Below, piece by piece: positions 26,616-34,862 of a stretch of DNA of 64,000 bases. Each line of letters opens with the position of its first letter. The stretch's first letter is position 1. The notes below the pieces were generated by a model. The model made no database searches and was not told the origin of the DNA. It saw nothing but the letters and a program-made list of their open reading frames with translations. Source of the DNA: Streptomyces sp. B21-083 (lineage in GTDB: Bacteria; Actinomycetota; Actinomycetes; Streptomycetales; Streptomycetaceae). Made by a program: the position numbers and the translations under genes. The stretch covers positions 186,001 through 250,000 of the forward strand of contig NZ_JARUND010000001.1 of NCBI RefSeq assembly GCF_036898825.1, in the 5' to 3' direction.

Positions 26616-26806
26616 CAGGAGCAGGTACCCAGCATGTCGGTGATCGTGACCTTCTCATTCCCGGTCACCGACAGCTCGTAGACGGACTTCACCGACACCC
26701 AGGCGCGGGCGTAGGTGCACCAGTACGTTTTCGACGGCGGCTGCCACTCGTCCGGGCCCTGGTCGCCCTTAGGGCCTCCGGTGCAGCGCAAAGGTTGCGA
26801 AGCCAA
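26615..26806 (-). pseudogene. 3' remnant of an HNH (DUF1524, GmrSD C-terminal type) nuclease gene
   Basis: The frame reads KGDQGPDEWQPPSKTYWCTY, then ARAWVSVKSVYELSVTGNEK, and ends MLGTC. This is the C-terminal signature of secreted actinobacterial HNH-family nucleases (DP.EW.PP....C.Y...WV..K). The catalytic DxDH segment and signal peptide are missing. The similarity begins close to a hairpin at 26774-26824. Confidence 0.65.
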
Positions 26807-26824
26807 CTCGTCTGCACCGGAGGC
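26774..26824 (-). terminator. hairpin downstream of the cyclase operon
   Basis: Perfect 13-bp inverted repeat GCCTCCGGTGCAG / CTGCACCGGAGGC with a 25-base loop, beginning 37 bases beyond the last stop of the operon (26862). It is the likely end of that transcript. It overlaps the edge of the HNH remnant. Confidence 0.6.
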
Positions 26825-26861
26825 TCTGTTGTCGCAGTTCTACGCCGTGTCGCCGGTTGTC

Positions 26862-27410
26862 TCACGTTGTAGTCGAGCAGGCCAGGGCGATGAACCAAGC
26901 GATGAAGAGGATCGCCGCAGCTGTGGTCGTACAGATTGCCCATCTCAAGTGCCGGAGTTTGCGCACATTGAGGCGTGCCAGGAGGCGGGCGTGCTGCCAG
27001 GCGTCACGTGATGGGGTACGGGGCGGGGTGGCGGCGGTGTCGAGATCGTTCGCCGCCAGCCAGGGGTAGGAGAAGCGGCTTTGGGTGAATGCGTCCAGTC
27101 GGGGCAAAATGGCGGCTGCCAGTTCGGTGAGGGCCGCGGCAAGGGCCGTAAGGCTCGCAGCCAGGAGGAATGCAGGCAGCGGTGTACCGAAAGCGCTGCG
27201 GTCCCAGGTGTGGTGGATCATGTCGGCCTGGCTGAGAAGTCCGACTACGACGGTGCTGGCCATGGCGGCCACCAAGGTGGACTTGGTGTCGATGGCGACG
27301 GCCCAGCGTCCGATGTCTTCGATCGCCCGCAGAGCCTGTGCGAGTTCGTGATCGTGCGTTGCTGGGGCGGGAGGCGCTGTGGCGTGGGGCTCGCGCTTGT
27401 CGGGGGTCAC
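26862..27410 (-). CDS. Pycsar-effector-like membrane protein
   Basis: 182 residues from GTG 27410, overlapping the previous stop as GTGA. Three hydrophobic segments: TLVAAMASTVVVGLLSQ (about 45-61), FLLAASLTALAAALTELAAA (81-100) and TTAAAILFIAWFIALAC (162-178). The first is preceded by AIDTKST, and ARLNVRKLRHLRWAI precedes the last. The layout (a D.K.-containing first helix, a double helix, a soluble loop, then a K..HLR.A helix) resembles the Pycsar transmembrane effector family, which disrupts the membrane when a cyclic nucleotide binds. Last gene of the operon headed by a cyclase-like protein. The family match is from pattern only. Confidence 0.65.
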   Translation of the reverse strand: MTPDKREPHATAPPAPATHDHELAQALRAIEDIGRWAVAIDTKSTLVAAMASTVVVGLLSQADMIHHTWDRSAFGTPLPAFLLAASLTALAAALTELAAAILPRLDAFTQSRFSYPWLAANDLDTAATPPRTPSRDAWQHARLLARLNVRKLRHLRWAICTTTAAAILFIAWFIALACSTTT

Positions 27411-28306
27411 GGTGCGTCCTTCTGGTGCGGCACGCCGTCGAGGAGGCCCAGTTCCTCGATCAGCGCGCGGCCTGGTTGTCCTCCTGCCCGGGCCAGTCCG
27501 AGGGCGGTGTATTTGCGGACCTGTTGGCGTTCGAAGCCGGTCATGCCCTCGAAGAGGGTCAGCAGGTGCCGCTCGTCGGGGCCCGGGCCGGCGGTCGGCG
27601 CGGGTGTGATCTTTTGGACCGCTTCGATGATCCGGGGCACGTCGTCGGGGCGGTGCATGAGCCAGAACGCGAGCAGCGCGGTCGGCCCCTGTTCGACGAG
27701 GTCTCGGTAGAACGTCAGGCGGGCGTGCTGGACCTGGTGATTTTGCTCTGTGACCGCGACTTCCCACTGGGCGTCGTGCAGTTGGGCCCTGCGCTCTTCG
27801 GGAACGGCGTCTTCGATGAGGAGGAGGGTGCCGTGGCCGTAGGTGATGCCGATGTCCTGCAAGTGCACAGGGGTGCTCATGGACGCGGTGAGTTTCTCCT
27901 CGAGCGTCTCGCGGTCGGCAGTGTGGGCGTTGGTCAGGGTGGCGTGTACCAGGGTTTCGATCTCGCGGCGTACGAGCGGAACGCAGTCGAAGAGGTGTCT
28001 GGCGGCTACGAGATGGGGGTTGTCGGCCCACCAGGACACGGTGATCTGGGCCTGCCATAACCGGCGGGCGGCACCGTCCCATACCGGGAGGGTGAAGGAC
28101 TCCCCCTGTTTGGTCAGACGTACCCAGTACGCCTCCTCGGCCTGTACAAGCTGCGCGAGGGAAGCCGAGTGGCGCGTGGGCTGTGGTTGTGCCGGCGAGT
28201 CGTCGGTGACGGCGACCAGAGCGCGGTCTCGGTGGCGTCCCAGTTTGTGAGCGAGGTAGGCGAGTGTCCGGGGTCCGGTCACCGGTTCGATCAGCGGGGT
28301 GGTCAT
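27407..28306 (-). CDS. unknown operon protein, possibly SPFH/band-7-like
   Basis: 299 residues; ATG 28306 overlaps the ATPase stop (ATGA) and its own stop overlaps the membrane-protein start (GTGA). The run AQITVSWWADNPHLVAARHL, then VPLVRREIETLVHATL, and a later VHLQDIGITYGHGTLLLIED vaguely follow a band-7 fold, but this is weak. The C-terminal third is helical (ALLAFWLMHRPDDVPRIIEA). No catalytic motif was found. The double overlap shows it is an obligate member of the operon. Confidence 0.6.
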   Translation of the reverse strand: MTTPLIEPVTGPRTLAYLAHKLGRHRDRALVAVTDDSPAQPQPTRHSASLAQLVQAEEAYWVRLTKQGESFTLPVWDGAARRLWQAQITVSWWADNPHLVAARHLFDCVPLVRREIETLVHATLTNAHTADRETLEEKLTASMSTPVHLQDIGITYGHGTLLLIEDAVPEERRAQLHDAQWEVAVTEQNHQVQHARLTFYRDLVEQGPTALLAFWLMHRPDDVPRIIEAVQKITPAPTAGPGPDERHLLTLFEGMTGFERQQVRKYTALGLARAGGQPGRALIEELGLLDGVPHQKDAP

Positions 28307-30441
28307 GCGGGTCCTCCACAGGCCAGTGCGGGTTCTTCGAAGGCGCGCAGTGCGGGGCGGAGCGTTTCCAGGTCCTCGGCGTGGGGTTGTTCGTGTGCCA
28401 GGCGGGTCAGGTCGTAGGCCAGCCGTTCGGTGTCCAGGTGCCGGAGATTGGTGAAGATCGTCTCAATCAGGTCGCGGACCAGGGTGTGCTGTGGGTGACC
28501 GCGGACGGCGAACAGCCAGCCGGTGATCCAGTCCAGGACTCGTCCGTAGCCGGCCGGGTGTGCGCTCAGCGCAGCGAGTGCGGTGGCTGCGGCGTGTGCG
28601 GCCTCGGGATCGCTGAGCACGGTTGCCGTCTGCTCCGGCAATCCCGTACCGGCGTGGGCGGGGCGCTGGTAGGTGACGGTCAGCAGCCCGGATACGAGGT
28701 CGGCTGCGGTGCCGCAGCGCTGGTCGTCGCTCAGGTCCCAGGCCGCCAGTTGATGCAGTAGAGCGGCCGGTCCCGACGTGGCGCCCGCGCGGTGCAGGGC
28801 GAGGAGCCCGTTGACGGCGGCCTGCGCCACCTCCCGTTCTTCGGCACGGGCCAGTTCCATCAGGCGGCGCAGGGCCGTCTGCGGGTAGGCGAGTCCGTAG
28901 GCGGTGCCGTAGGCGAGAGCTGCGGTGCGGCGTAGTTCTTTGCCCGCGTCGGCACGGCTGAAGCTGCCCAGTAGACGGCGGACCTGAGTGGCGATGGCGG
29001 GGTCGTGTGCGGCGGCGGCGCCCAGGGCTCGGGCGGCCAGTTCCTGGCGCGGCCGGTCCTGGCGTGCCCATCGTCGTAGTGGCGCGAGTGCTTGGTGGCC
29101 GGTGGTGGCCGCGGTGAGGAAGCCGGCTGCGGCGCCCGCCAGGTCCTGCAGGTCCCCACGCAGAGGGGTCGCGGCAAGCCAGTTCAGCAGCGGGTCTCGG
29201 AGGGTCGGGTACTCCCGCCAGGCATGGTCCAGGGCCGGCTGGGCCCAGCCGGGGCGAAGGAAGCGGACACGCTCCAGGTTGTAGCGGGGGAAGCTGCCGC
29301 TGGAGGCGGCCGGCTCAGGGGCGGCTCGGATCGCGTCCAGTTCCTTGCTGCTGCCCGGTGGTGGCCAAGCGGACCCGGCCGGGGCCTCGGAGCCAGATGC
29401 CAGGACGGCCTCCAGAGCGGTGGCGCGATCGGCTATGACGCCGCGGTCCTGTCCCTCGAACACTGCGGTGGCGAGCATCCAGGCCCAGGTGCGCACGTTG
29501 GGGTGGGAGGTGAACCAGTCGGCGATGCCTGCGTGGTCGCGATCCCGCACCGCGTCGAGCACGTCGGTCTTGGCGTAGCGGCCGAGGGCGGCGCCGGCCA
29601 GGTCACGGGCCACGGCGGCCGCCTGGCCGGGGCCCGGCACCAGGCGCAGCGCGTCCAGGACGTCGTCGTCGAGGAGGCCGGGGTGGTTGTCGGCCCAGCC
29701 GGGTCCGAGGTGGTGTGCCAGGTGGTTGCGGGCCACGGTTACGGGATCGGGGGCGGTGCAGGAGATCAGGTAGGGGCGCCAGATTCCCGTGATGGCCCGC
29801 ATGGGTGCAGAGGGCGGCTGGGTCAGCACGACGGCCAGGTAGGCGCCGGTGGCGCGCAGTGCGTTGAGCAGCACCTGAAGGCGTGCCGGGGTGATGGCGA
29901 GCTGGTCGGCATCGTCCAGGTCCAGCAGGTAGCAGGTGCCCGGGCGGAGCTCGTCGGTCAGGTCCTCGAGGGACTGTTCGGCGTCCAGGGCCTTCACCTC
30001 GCCGGCGTCCTCCGCGTACTGCTCCAGCAGGTGCAGGGCGAACGCGCGTTTGCCTACGCCGTCGGGTCCGGTGAGCAGGACGAGATGGCGGCGGACCGTC
30101 TGGGCCGCAGCGCGGTATTCGGACGGTTCGACGAACGTGGTGGTGACGAAGTCCCGTTCGGCACGCCGTACGGTGCCGGCGCGCACCGGCAGCTCCAGTG
30201 CGGCCGAGCCGGGCAGTTGTGCGGTGACGCCGTCATGGACGGTGGAGTTGATCAGCAGGTTTCCGACGATGCTGAGGAAAGGCGCGACAGGGATGGACGG
30301 CGCCTGCTGTTCCTCTGCGTCGAACTCGTCCTCGGGGTCCTCGCCTGCAGAAATTTCCGGTAAGGCATCGCGAGCGGCGCCGGTGGCGGGCGTACCAGCG
30401 TCGGCGGGACCGTCGTCGTCAGGGAGGTCGGGGTTAGGCAT
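28303..30441 (-). CDS. P-loop ATPase with HEAT-like repeats, cyclase-operon member
   Basis: 712 residues from ATG 30441, starting 8 bases before the cyclase stop. The N-terminus is acidic and disordered, then has SIVGNLLINSTVHDGVTAQL, a short beta motif. The P-loop is GPDGVGKR (near 125), where Arg replaces the usual Ser/Thr, and Walker B is CYLLDLDDADQL. From about 380 to the end are Ala/Leu-rich paired helices (for example LAARALGAAAAHDPAIATQV), as in HEAT-like repeats. Inference: a STAND-like scaffold that senses a trigger or gates the cyclase. The altered P-loop may reduce hydrolysis. Confidence 0.75.
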   Translation of the reverse strand: MPNPDLPDDDGPADAGTPATGAARDALPEISAGEDPEDEFDAEEQQAPSIPVAPFLSIVGNLLINSTVHDGVTAQLPGSAALELPVRAGTVRRAERDFVTTTFVEPSEYRAAAQTVRRHLVLLTGPDGVGKRAFALHLLEQYAEDAGEVKALDAEQSLEDLTDELRPGTCYLLDLDDADQLAITPARLQVLLNALRATGAYLAVVLTQPPSAPMRAITGIWRPYLISCTAPDPVTVARNHLAHHLGPGWADNHPGLLDDDVLDALRLVPGPGQAAAVARDLAGAALGRYAKTDVLDAVRDRDHAGIADWFTSHPNVRTWAWMLATAVFEGQDRGVIADRATALEAVLASGSEAPAGSAWPPPGSSKELDAIRAAPEPAASSGSFPRYNLERVRFLRPGWAQPALDHAWREYPTLRDPLLNWLAATPLRGDLQDLAGAAAGFLTAATTGHQALAPLRRWARQDRPRQELAARALGAAAAHDPAIATQVRRLLGSFSRADAGKELRRTAALAYGTAYGLAYPQTALRRLMELARAEEREVAQAAVNGLLALHRAGATSGPAALLHQLAAWDLSDDQRCGTAADLVSGLLTVTYQRPAHAGTGLPEQTATVLSDPEAAHAAATALAALSAHPAGYGRVLDWITGWLFAVRGHPQHTLVRDLIETIFTNLRHLDTERLAYDLTRLAHEQPHAEDLETLRPALRAFEEPALACGGPA

Positions 30442-31249
30442 CTCGACCGCCTCGGACCTGCTTGTCACCGGCGGCGTTGTCGCCTTTGCGCCCGTGTACG
30501 TGCTCGGTGGTGGCGTTGTAGTTCATTCCGCCGTGGACGGTGCCGCCCATCATCTGGTTTCCGCTCTGCGACCCGATGTGGAATACCGGAGCGAGGGGTT
30601 CGGGCCGAGCGGGAGCAGCCGGATCTGGGGCGGGCGCGGGGGGCGCCGTCGCAGCGCTGCCGTCCGGCCTGGAGCCGAAGGCGGGGGGCAGGTCATTGGC
30701 GGGGGTATAGATCCATCCTGTCAGCGGCATCCCTTTGACCGAGTCGTGCACCTGGCGGAAGCTCTCGGCGTCGAGGTCCGTGTAGCCGTCCATCACGGCT
30801 GTCTGGAACACGGAGTCCGATACGGCGAGTGCCACGTGGGAGCGTGTGGCGGCCAGCGCCTGGCGCAGGATGTCGGCCTCCAGAAGTCGGCACAGCCGGC
30901 TTTTGGCTGTCGCCGCCCCGTCTTCGTGGACGGGCCCGGCATGGACGGCCGCACGCATCCGCAGCGCCGGTCCACCGGACAGCTTGATGCGGCGCAGTTG
31001 GTGGTTCAGGGCTTGGGCGGCGTCGATGAGGAGGTGGGTGCGCTCGTCGGTCAAGACGATGAGGAAGCCGTCCCCGGTGTCCTCGGCATCGGCCACATCA
31101 CGGTCCCAGTCCAGTCCCCTCGTGCGCAGCGCATCGGACAGAGCGGTGCGGACAGTCGCGCGGATCGCCGGGAGCGTGGGTCCTTGATTGGCCGTGTACT
31201 TCTCCACGTCCACGGCGAGCAAAGCCCGGGAAGGCGGCATGTCAGGCAT
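30434..31249 (-). CDS. class III nucleotide cyclase-like protein
   Basis: 271 residues from ATG 31249 (GAGGGGA six bases upstream). Both metal Asp positions of class III cyclases are present: LLAVDVEKYTANQ (D14) and DTGDGFLIVL (D60), followed by LRMRAAVHAGPV. After the cyclase fold (to about residue 180) comes a Pro/Ala linker, then a Gly/Asn/Gln tail beginning FHIGSQSGNQMMGG (from residue 223), which resembles RHIM-like amyloid motifs. The predicted product is a cyclic nucleotide, purine or pyrimidine. It precedes the ATPase with an 8-base overlap and follows a CRP-like regulator by 97 bp. Confidence 0.72.
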   Translation of the reverse strand: MPDMPPSRALLAVDVEKYTANQGPTLPAIRATVRTALSDALRTRGLDWDRDVADAEDTGDGFLIVLTDERTHLLIDAAQALNHQLRRIKLSGGPALRMRAAVHAGPVHEDGAATAKSRLCRLLEADILRQALAATRSHVALAVSDSVFQTAVMDGYTDLDAESFRQVHDSVKGMPLTGWIYTPANDLPPAFGSRPDGSAATAPPAPAPDPAAPARPEPLAPVFHIGSQSGNQMMGGTVHGGMNYNATTEHVHGRKGDNAAGDKQVRGGRDA

Positions 31250-31346
31250 GAAAGTCCCCTCGTTCGCTGATGCGCTGATCGGCGCAGCGAGGGAAATCCT
31301 GCCGCTCCCACGAACGGGGCGCAGCGGATTCTTACCCTGTCCGTCT

Positions 31347-32048
31347 TCAGTGGCGGGCCGCCCGTCCTTCGGCGACCGCCCGCAGAGCTTCCAGGTCCGG
31401 CAGGACGAAGTGGTGGGCAGCGTCGGTTGTGACGACCTCCAGCGCCCGCAGCCGGCTCATCGCCTTGACCGTCATGTCGCGGCCGGCCGCGACCGTGGCG
31501 GCCAGTTCCGGCAGGGTCAGCCTGATGCCGATCCGTACCCCGCCATCGGTCATCGGCTCCCCCACCTGGTCGGAGAGGAACAACAACCGCCCCGCGATGC
31601 GTTCGGTCACGCTGCGGGCACGGTACTCAAGGCGCTGACGGTCCGCCTGACGCAACCGGTGCACCATCACCATGAGCATGGCCCTGCACGCCCGCGGGCT
31701 CCGGTCCAAGAATATTTCGAACCGTTCGGGCGACAACGCCCATGTCTCGACCGGCCCGACCGCGATCACACTCGCCGAGTGCTCTCCGCCGTCCAAAGCC
31801 GCCATCTCACCCAAGACCTCGCCCGGCTCCCGATAGGCGAGCACGACCTCGGCCCCTTCGTCGGTGGACGTCACCACTTTGACGCGGCCTCCCACCAGCA
31901 GCATCACCCGGCGCGCGTTCTCCCCCTCACGTAACAGCACCTCACCGTCACCGAACCGGCGCACCTGCCCCAGCTCGCGCCACTGGGCCCGCTCATCCGC
32001 CGTCAAAAGACGACCCTGGCTGCCCTCATCCACCACCACAATGTCCAC
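31347..32048 (-). CDS. CRP/FNR-family regulator
   Basis: About 233 residues from GTG 32048; an open frame extends to 32162 but the added residues are Trp/Pro-rich. cNMP-binding fold: VRRFGDGEVLLREGENARRV, VMLLVGGRVKVVTSTDEGAE, then GEVLGEMAALDGGEHSASV in the phosphate cassette. The C-terminal winged helix includes IRLTLPELAATVAAGRDMTV and KAMSRLRAL. The cassette has His where the Arg of E. coli CRP binds phosphate. Position directly before the cyclase suggests it senses the product or controls the operon. Confidence 0.85.
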   Translation of the reverse strand: MDIVVVDEGSQGRLLTADERAQWRELGQVRRFGDGEVLLREGENARRVMLLVGGRVKVVTSTDEGAEVVLAYREPGEVLGEMAALDGGEHSASVIAVGPVETWALSPERFEIFLDRSPRACRAMLMVMVHRLRQADRQRLEYRARSVTERIAGRLLFLSDQVGEPMTDGGVRIGIRLTLPELAATVAAGRDMTVKAMSRLRALEVVTTDAAHHFVLPDLEALRAVAEGRAARH

Positions 32049-32249
32049 CCCGCTCCGTCGATGCTCGCCTGTGCGGACAGGATCCGAGCGCGGTGTCCCC
32101 CGGCCGCCACCGGTTGTGCACGTAGTCGGCGGCCAAGGCGCCGGCCAGGAGCTGCAGTTCATCCGTCACACCGGTCAGCGTACGAAGCCAGGGAGCAGGC
32201 TGGGCTGCCAACCCTCATCTCCGATGATGTCCGCCAGCAGCCGCTCGCA

Positions 32250-32850
32250 CCGTGCGCATTCGGCCGCCCGCGAGGCGGCTAGGAGAGCCGCAGCCGTGCG
32301 GACGGTTGCCTGGAGCGAGTCGTGCACGGCCACGTCCGGGCGGGCGGGCGGGCGGGCCGAAGTTGCTCCAGGATGTCCAGGCGGCGCGAGTATTCAGGAT
32401 GGGCACCGACCGCGAGGCCGGGTGCCGCGAGCAGCGTGCGCTCCCAGTTCGTACAGGGCGATGGGCTGGACGGCTTCAGCGCGGAACCAGAAGAGGATCA
32501 CGTCGGCGATGCGGAGATGCTCGTACTCCCAAGCGGTCTGCTCTCGTGCCGCTTCCACCTGGCCGGCCGGGAAATCATCGCGTCGCGGGTTGAGGACGAC
32601 GGCTGGAGAGCCGATCGCGTCCGTCGAGGAGGATCAGCAGCCGCGGGCCGATGACGGCCGGGTCGGCCTCGATGCCAAGTCCGTCGGCGACGCGCACTCG
32701 GCGCCGGCCTTCCCAGCCGAACTCGATCAGAGCGTCGTGGATGTCTGCGCAGTAGGTGACGCCGGGGGTATGCCGCAATTCCAGGAGCGTCTTGCGGGTG
32801 ATAGACCTCCTCGGTGGCCCGGCCGAGTTCGTCCAACTGCGCGGCCGGCA
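32250..32850 (-). pseudogene. degraded nucleoside 2-deoxyribosyltransferase-like gene
   Basis: Pieces in different minus-strand frames: GVTYCADIHDALIEFGWEGR and LLILLDGRDRL (about 32640-32770), then DFPAGQVEAARE, then HLRIADVILFWFRAEAVQPI with ALYELGA (about 32440-32530), then a further shifted LDILEQLR. The order and the DVILFWF...PIALYELG segment fit nucleoside 2-deoxyribosyltransferase-like proteins. At least two frameshifts break it. The rest of 32049-33068 holds no supported gene. Confidence 0.5.
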
Positions 32851-33068
32851 CCGCGATCTGTTACCTCGCCTCCCCGGCCTGCGCGGCGATTGCCCGCTCC
32901 CGCTCCTGAAGGCGTGCCAGCACCGTCGCCTCGCTGCGGCCGCTCCACCCGACCAGACAACCGTGTGACCAGCCGAATGTCACAACTGCGTTAGAAACCA
33001 GCACTGTTGTGGTGCACGAGGTGCACGAAGGTGGGCTGGACGCCCGTAGAGAAAGGGAAAGGTGCGGC

Positions 33069-33317
33069 ATGGAGCCTGTGATCGCCACAGCGGTAGTGAC
33101 CGTGGCCATCAGTGTCGTCAACGGCATAGTGAAGATGGCTCAGCGGCGACTGAACGCCTCTGTGGAGATAGCGCGGATCACCGAGGAGGGACAGACCGAC
33201 CGGGTCCGCTGCCTCACCGGGCAGAGCGCCGTGCAAGCTCTCCACCCCGGCCCTGTGAAGCCGGACCCAGCCGGCCGGAGCGGGGGTGACGGCCGTGGAG
33301 GATGTCGTCAGCACTGA
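33069..33317 (+). CDS. small protein with N-terminal hydrophobic segment, first gene of ECF triad A
   Basis: 82 residues from ATG 33069 (GGGAAAGG upstream). MEPVIATAVVTVAISVVNGI is a likely membrane anchor, followed by KMAQRRLNASVEIARITEEG. The sigma-factor gene starts inside its 3' end. The gene at 48430 occupies the same place in the second triad and also starts with a hydrophobic helix and then a basic helix. Function unknown. Confidence 0.55.
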   Translation: MEPVIATAVVTVAISVVNGIVKMAQRRLNASVEIARITEEGQTDRVRCLTGQSAVQALHPGPVKPDPAGRSGGDGRGGCRQH

Positions 33318-33870
33318 CATTCCGATTGCCGGTCCCCTGGAGACAACCGCTGCCCCCCTGCCAGGGATCCAGCTCGCCGGGGCACTGCACGAGGAGCAGT
33401 ATCCCGCGCTGGTCCGCTTCCTGCTCCTGCACGGAGCGTCCTGGACAGAGGCGCAGGATGCCGCGCAGGACGCCTTCACCCAGATGTGCGGCCCGGACGT
33501 ATCCATCAGCTATCCGCGGGCCTGGCTGCGCAAGGTGGCCTGGCGGTCCTGGGTGAAACAGCAGGTGAGACTCGAAGAGAGCTGTGAGGACCTGCCCGAG
33601 CCGCAGCTGAGCCTGCGCTGGCAGACACCGGCCCATGCCGCCGAGTTCGGAGAGGAAGAACGCCAGGTGATCTCTTTACTGCTCCAGCTCTCAGCCAAGC
33701 AGCGCGCCGCCATGGCCTGGCATCTGGATGGCTTCACCACCGAAGAGAGCGCACACGCGATGGGTACGACCCAGGCAGCCGTTCGTCAAAACCTGGCCCG
33801 TGCAAGAGCCGCTCTGAAGCAAGGCCTGGGCCTTGAAGGCCAATACGGCAATGAGAGGAGGCAGACGTGA
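33286..33870 (+). CDS. ECF-type RNA polymerase sigma factor, triad A
   Basis: 194 residues from GTG 33286; GTG 33295 is a good alternative with GGGGG eight bases upstream. Region 2: YPALVRFLLLHGASWTEAQD, AAQDAFTQM and YPRAWLRKVAWRSWV. Region 4: QLSAKQRAAMAWHLDGFTTE, then AHAMGTTQAAVRQNLARARA. No anti-sigma factor gene is next to it. It overlaps the next gene at TGA/ATG (33868-33872), so translation is coupled. It would direct RNA polymerase to a small regulon, perhaps its own operon. Confidence 0.87.
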   Translation: MTAVEDVVSTDIPIAGPLETTAAPLPGIQLAGALHEEQYPALVRFLLLHGASWTEAQDAAQDAFTQMCGPDVSISYPRAWLRKVAWRSWVKQQVRLEESCEDLPEPQLSLRWQTPAHAAEFGEEERQVISLLLQLSAKQRAAMAWHLDGFTTEESAHAMGTTQAAVRQNLARARAALKQGLGLEGQYGNERRQT

Positions 33871-34862
33871 TGGGCAGCGATCCCCGCGAAGCCGAAGCGA
33901 ACAGCCGCCGCGACGAAACCCTCGACACCCTGCTGGCAACGATCCATGGCCGGCTGGGCATCGCCATCACCGACCGCATCAGCGCACAAGGTGGGCCGCC
34001 CGACCTGCGCACTCCGGATCTTGCGCTGGACCGTCTCCTGGCAGCAGCCCACCGATCCACGGGAGCCGCGGTCAGCCACCGCCTGTCCCGTGACGCCAGC
34101 GCCGCCCTGGCGCAGCGGAGTTCCGCACTCCAGGCCCGCCTGGCCGCACGAGGACAGCTGTCTCGCCGGCCGGCCTCGATCCGGGTGAAACACCGTGGAC
34201 AGGCTCTGCGCCTGGCGCACGCCTACTGGCCCGTCGACTTGACCCGGGCCATGCGGACGGCCGTCCGAATCCTCCAGGATCTGCATGATCTTCTGTGCGA
34301 CAGCACACAGTCCCTGGACCGCGCCGACACTGCGCTGGACCAGCTCCGAGAGCACGTCGAACTCATGTCTCGGCTGCCCCAAGCGCACCGGAACTCCGTC
34401 ACCCCCACCGGGCTGGACTACCTCGACGCAGTCCAGTCCGTGCTCGCATACCCGGCCGAACGGCTTGTCAGCGAACTCCATGACATCCGCGACATTCTCG
34501 ATGAGGAGCTCGCCCCCACGATCGCCACCCTCGAAGCGGCCGGACACACCTACCTGTTCGGCGCCGAAGCGATTGCCCAGGACCTCATCGATGACCTGGC
34601 GCACGGCTTCGAGGCCGCCGACGCTTTGGCCAAGGCCGTCGCAGAAGTCGAACGAGCCAGCAACGACTTCATCGGAGCAGACCTCACCAACGCCAAACTG
34701 GACGGCGTGCTCCTGGAGGGCATCCTGTGGGACCGCACGACGCTGTGGCCAGCGCAGTGGGAAACCCGCGTGCGCCGGTCCTCTCTGCCGTGTGATGAAG
34801 AGGAAGGAATCCTCATCGTCGCCGCCGAAGGTTCCAACTCCGTGGTCCACGCCGACGTGTAA
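33870..34862 (+). CDS. hypothetical protein, third gene of ECF triad A
   Basis: 330 residues from ATG 33870, overlapping the sigma-factor stop; a GTG at 33867 is in frame just before it. Mostly helical, with DNPWPAGHR-like disordered frames absent and long helices such as RHALR-free AVRILQDLHDLLCDSTQSL and FEAADALAKAVAEVERASND. Near the end FIGADLTNAKLDGVLLEGI, then LWDRTTLWP, is a single pentapeptide-like coil, a tail seen in several actinobacterial regulatory proteins. Coupling to the sigma gene suggests a sigma regulator or effector. Confidence 0.7.
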   Translation: MGSDPREAEANSRRDETLDTLLATIHGRLGIAITDRISAQGGPPDLRTPDLALDRLLAAAHRSTGAAVSHRLSRDASAALAQRSSALQARLAARGQLSRRPASIRVKHRGQALRLAHAYWPVDLTRAMRTAVRILQDLHDLLCDSTQSLDRADTALDQLREHVELMSRLPQAHRNSVTPTGLDYLDAVQSVLAYPAERLVSELHDIRDILDEELAPTIATLEAAGHTYLFGAEAIAQDLIDDLAHGFEAADALAKAVAEVERASNDFIGADLTNAKLDGVLLEGILWDRTTLWPAQWETRVRRSSLPCDEEEGILIVAAEGSNSVVHADV

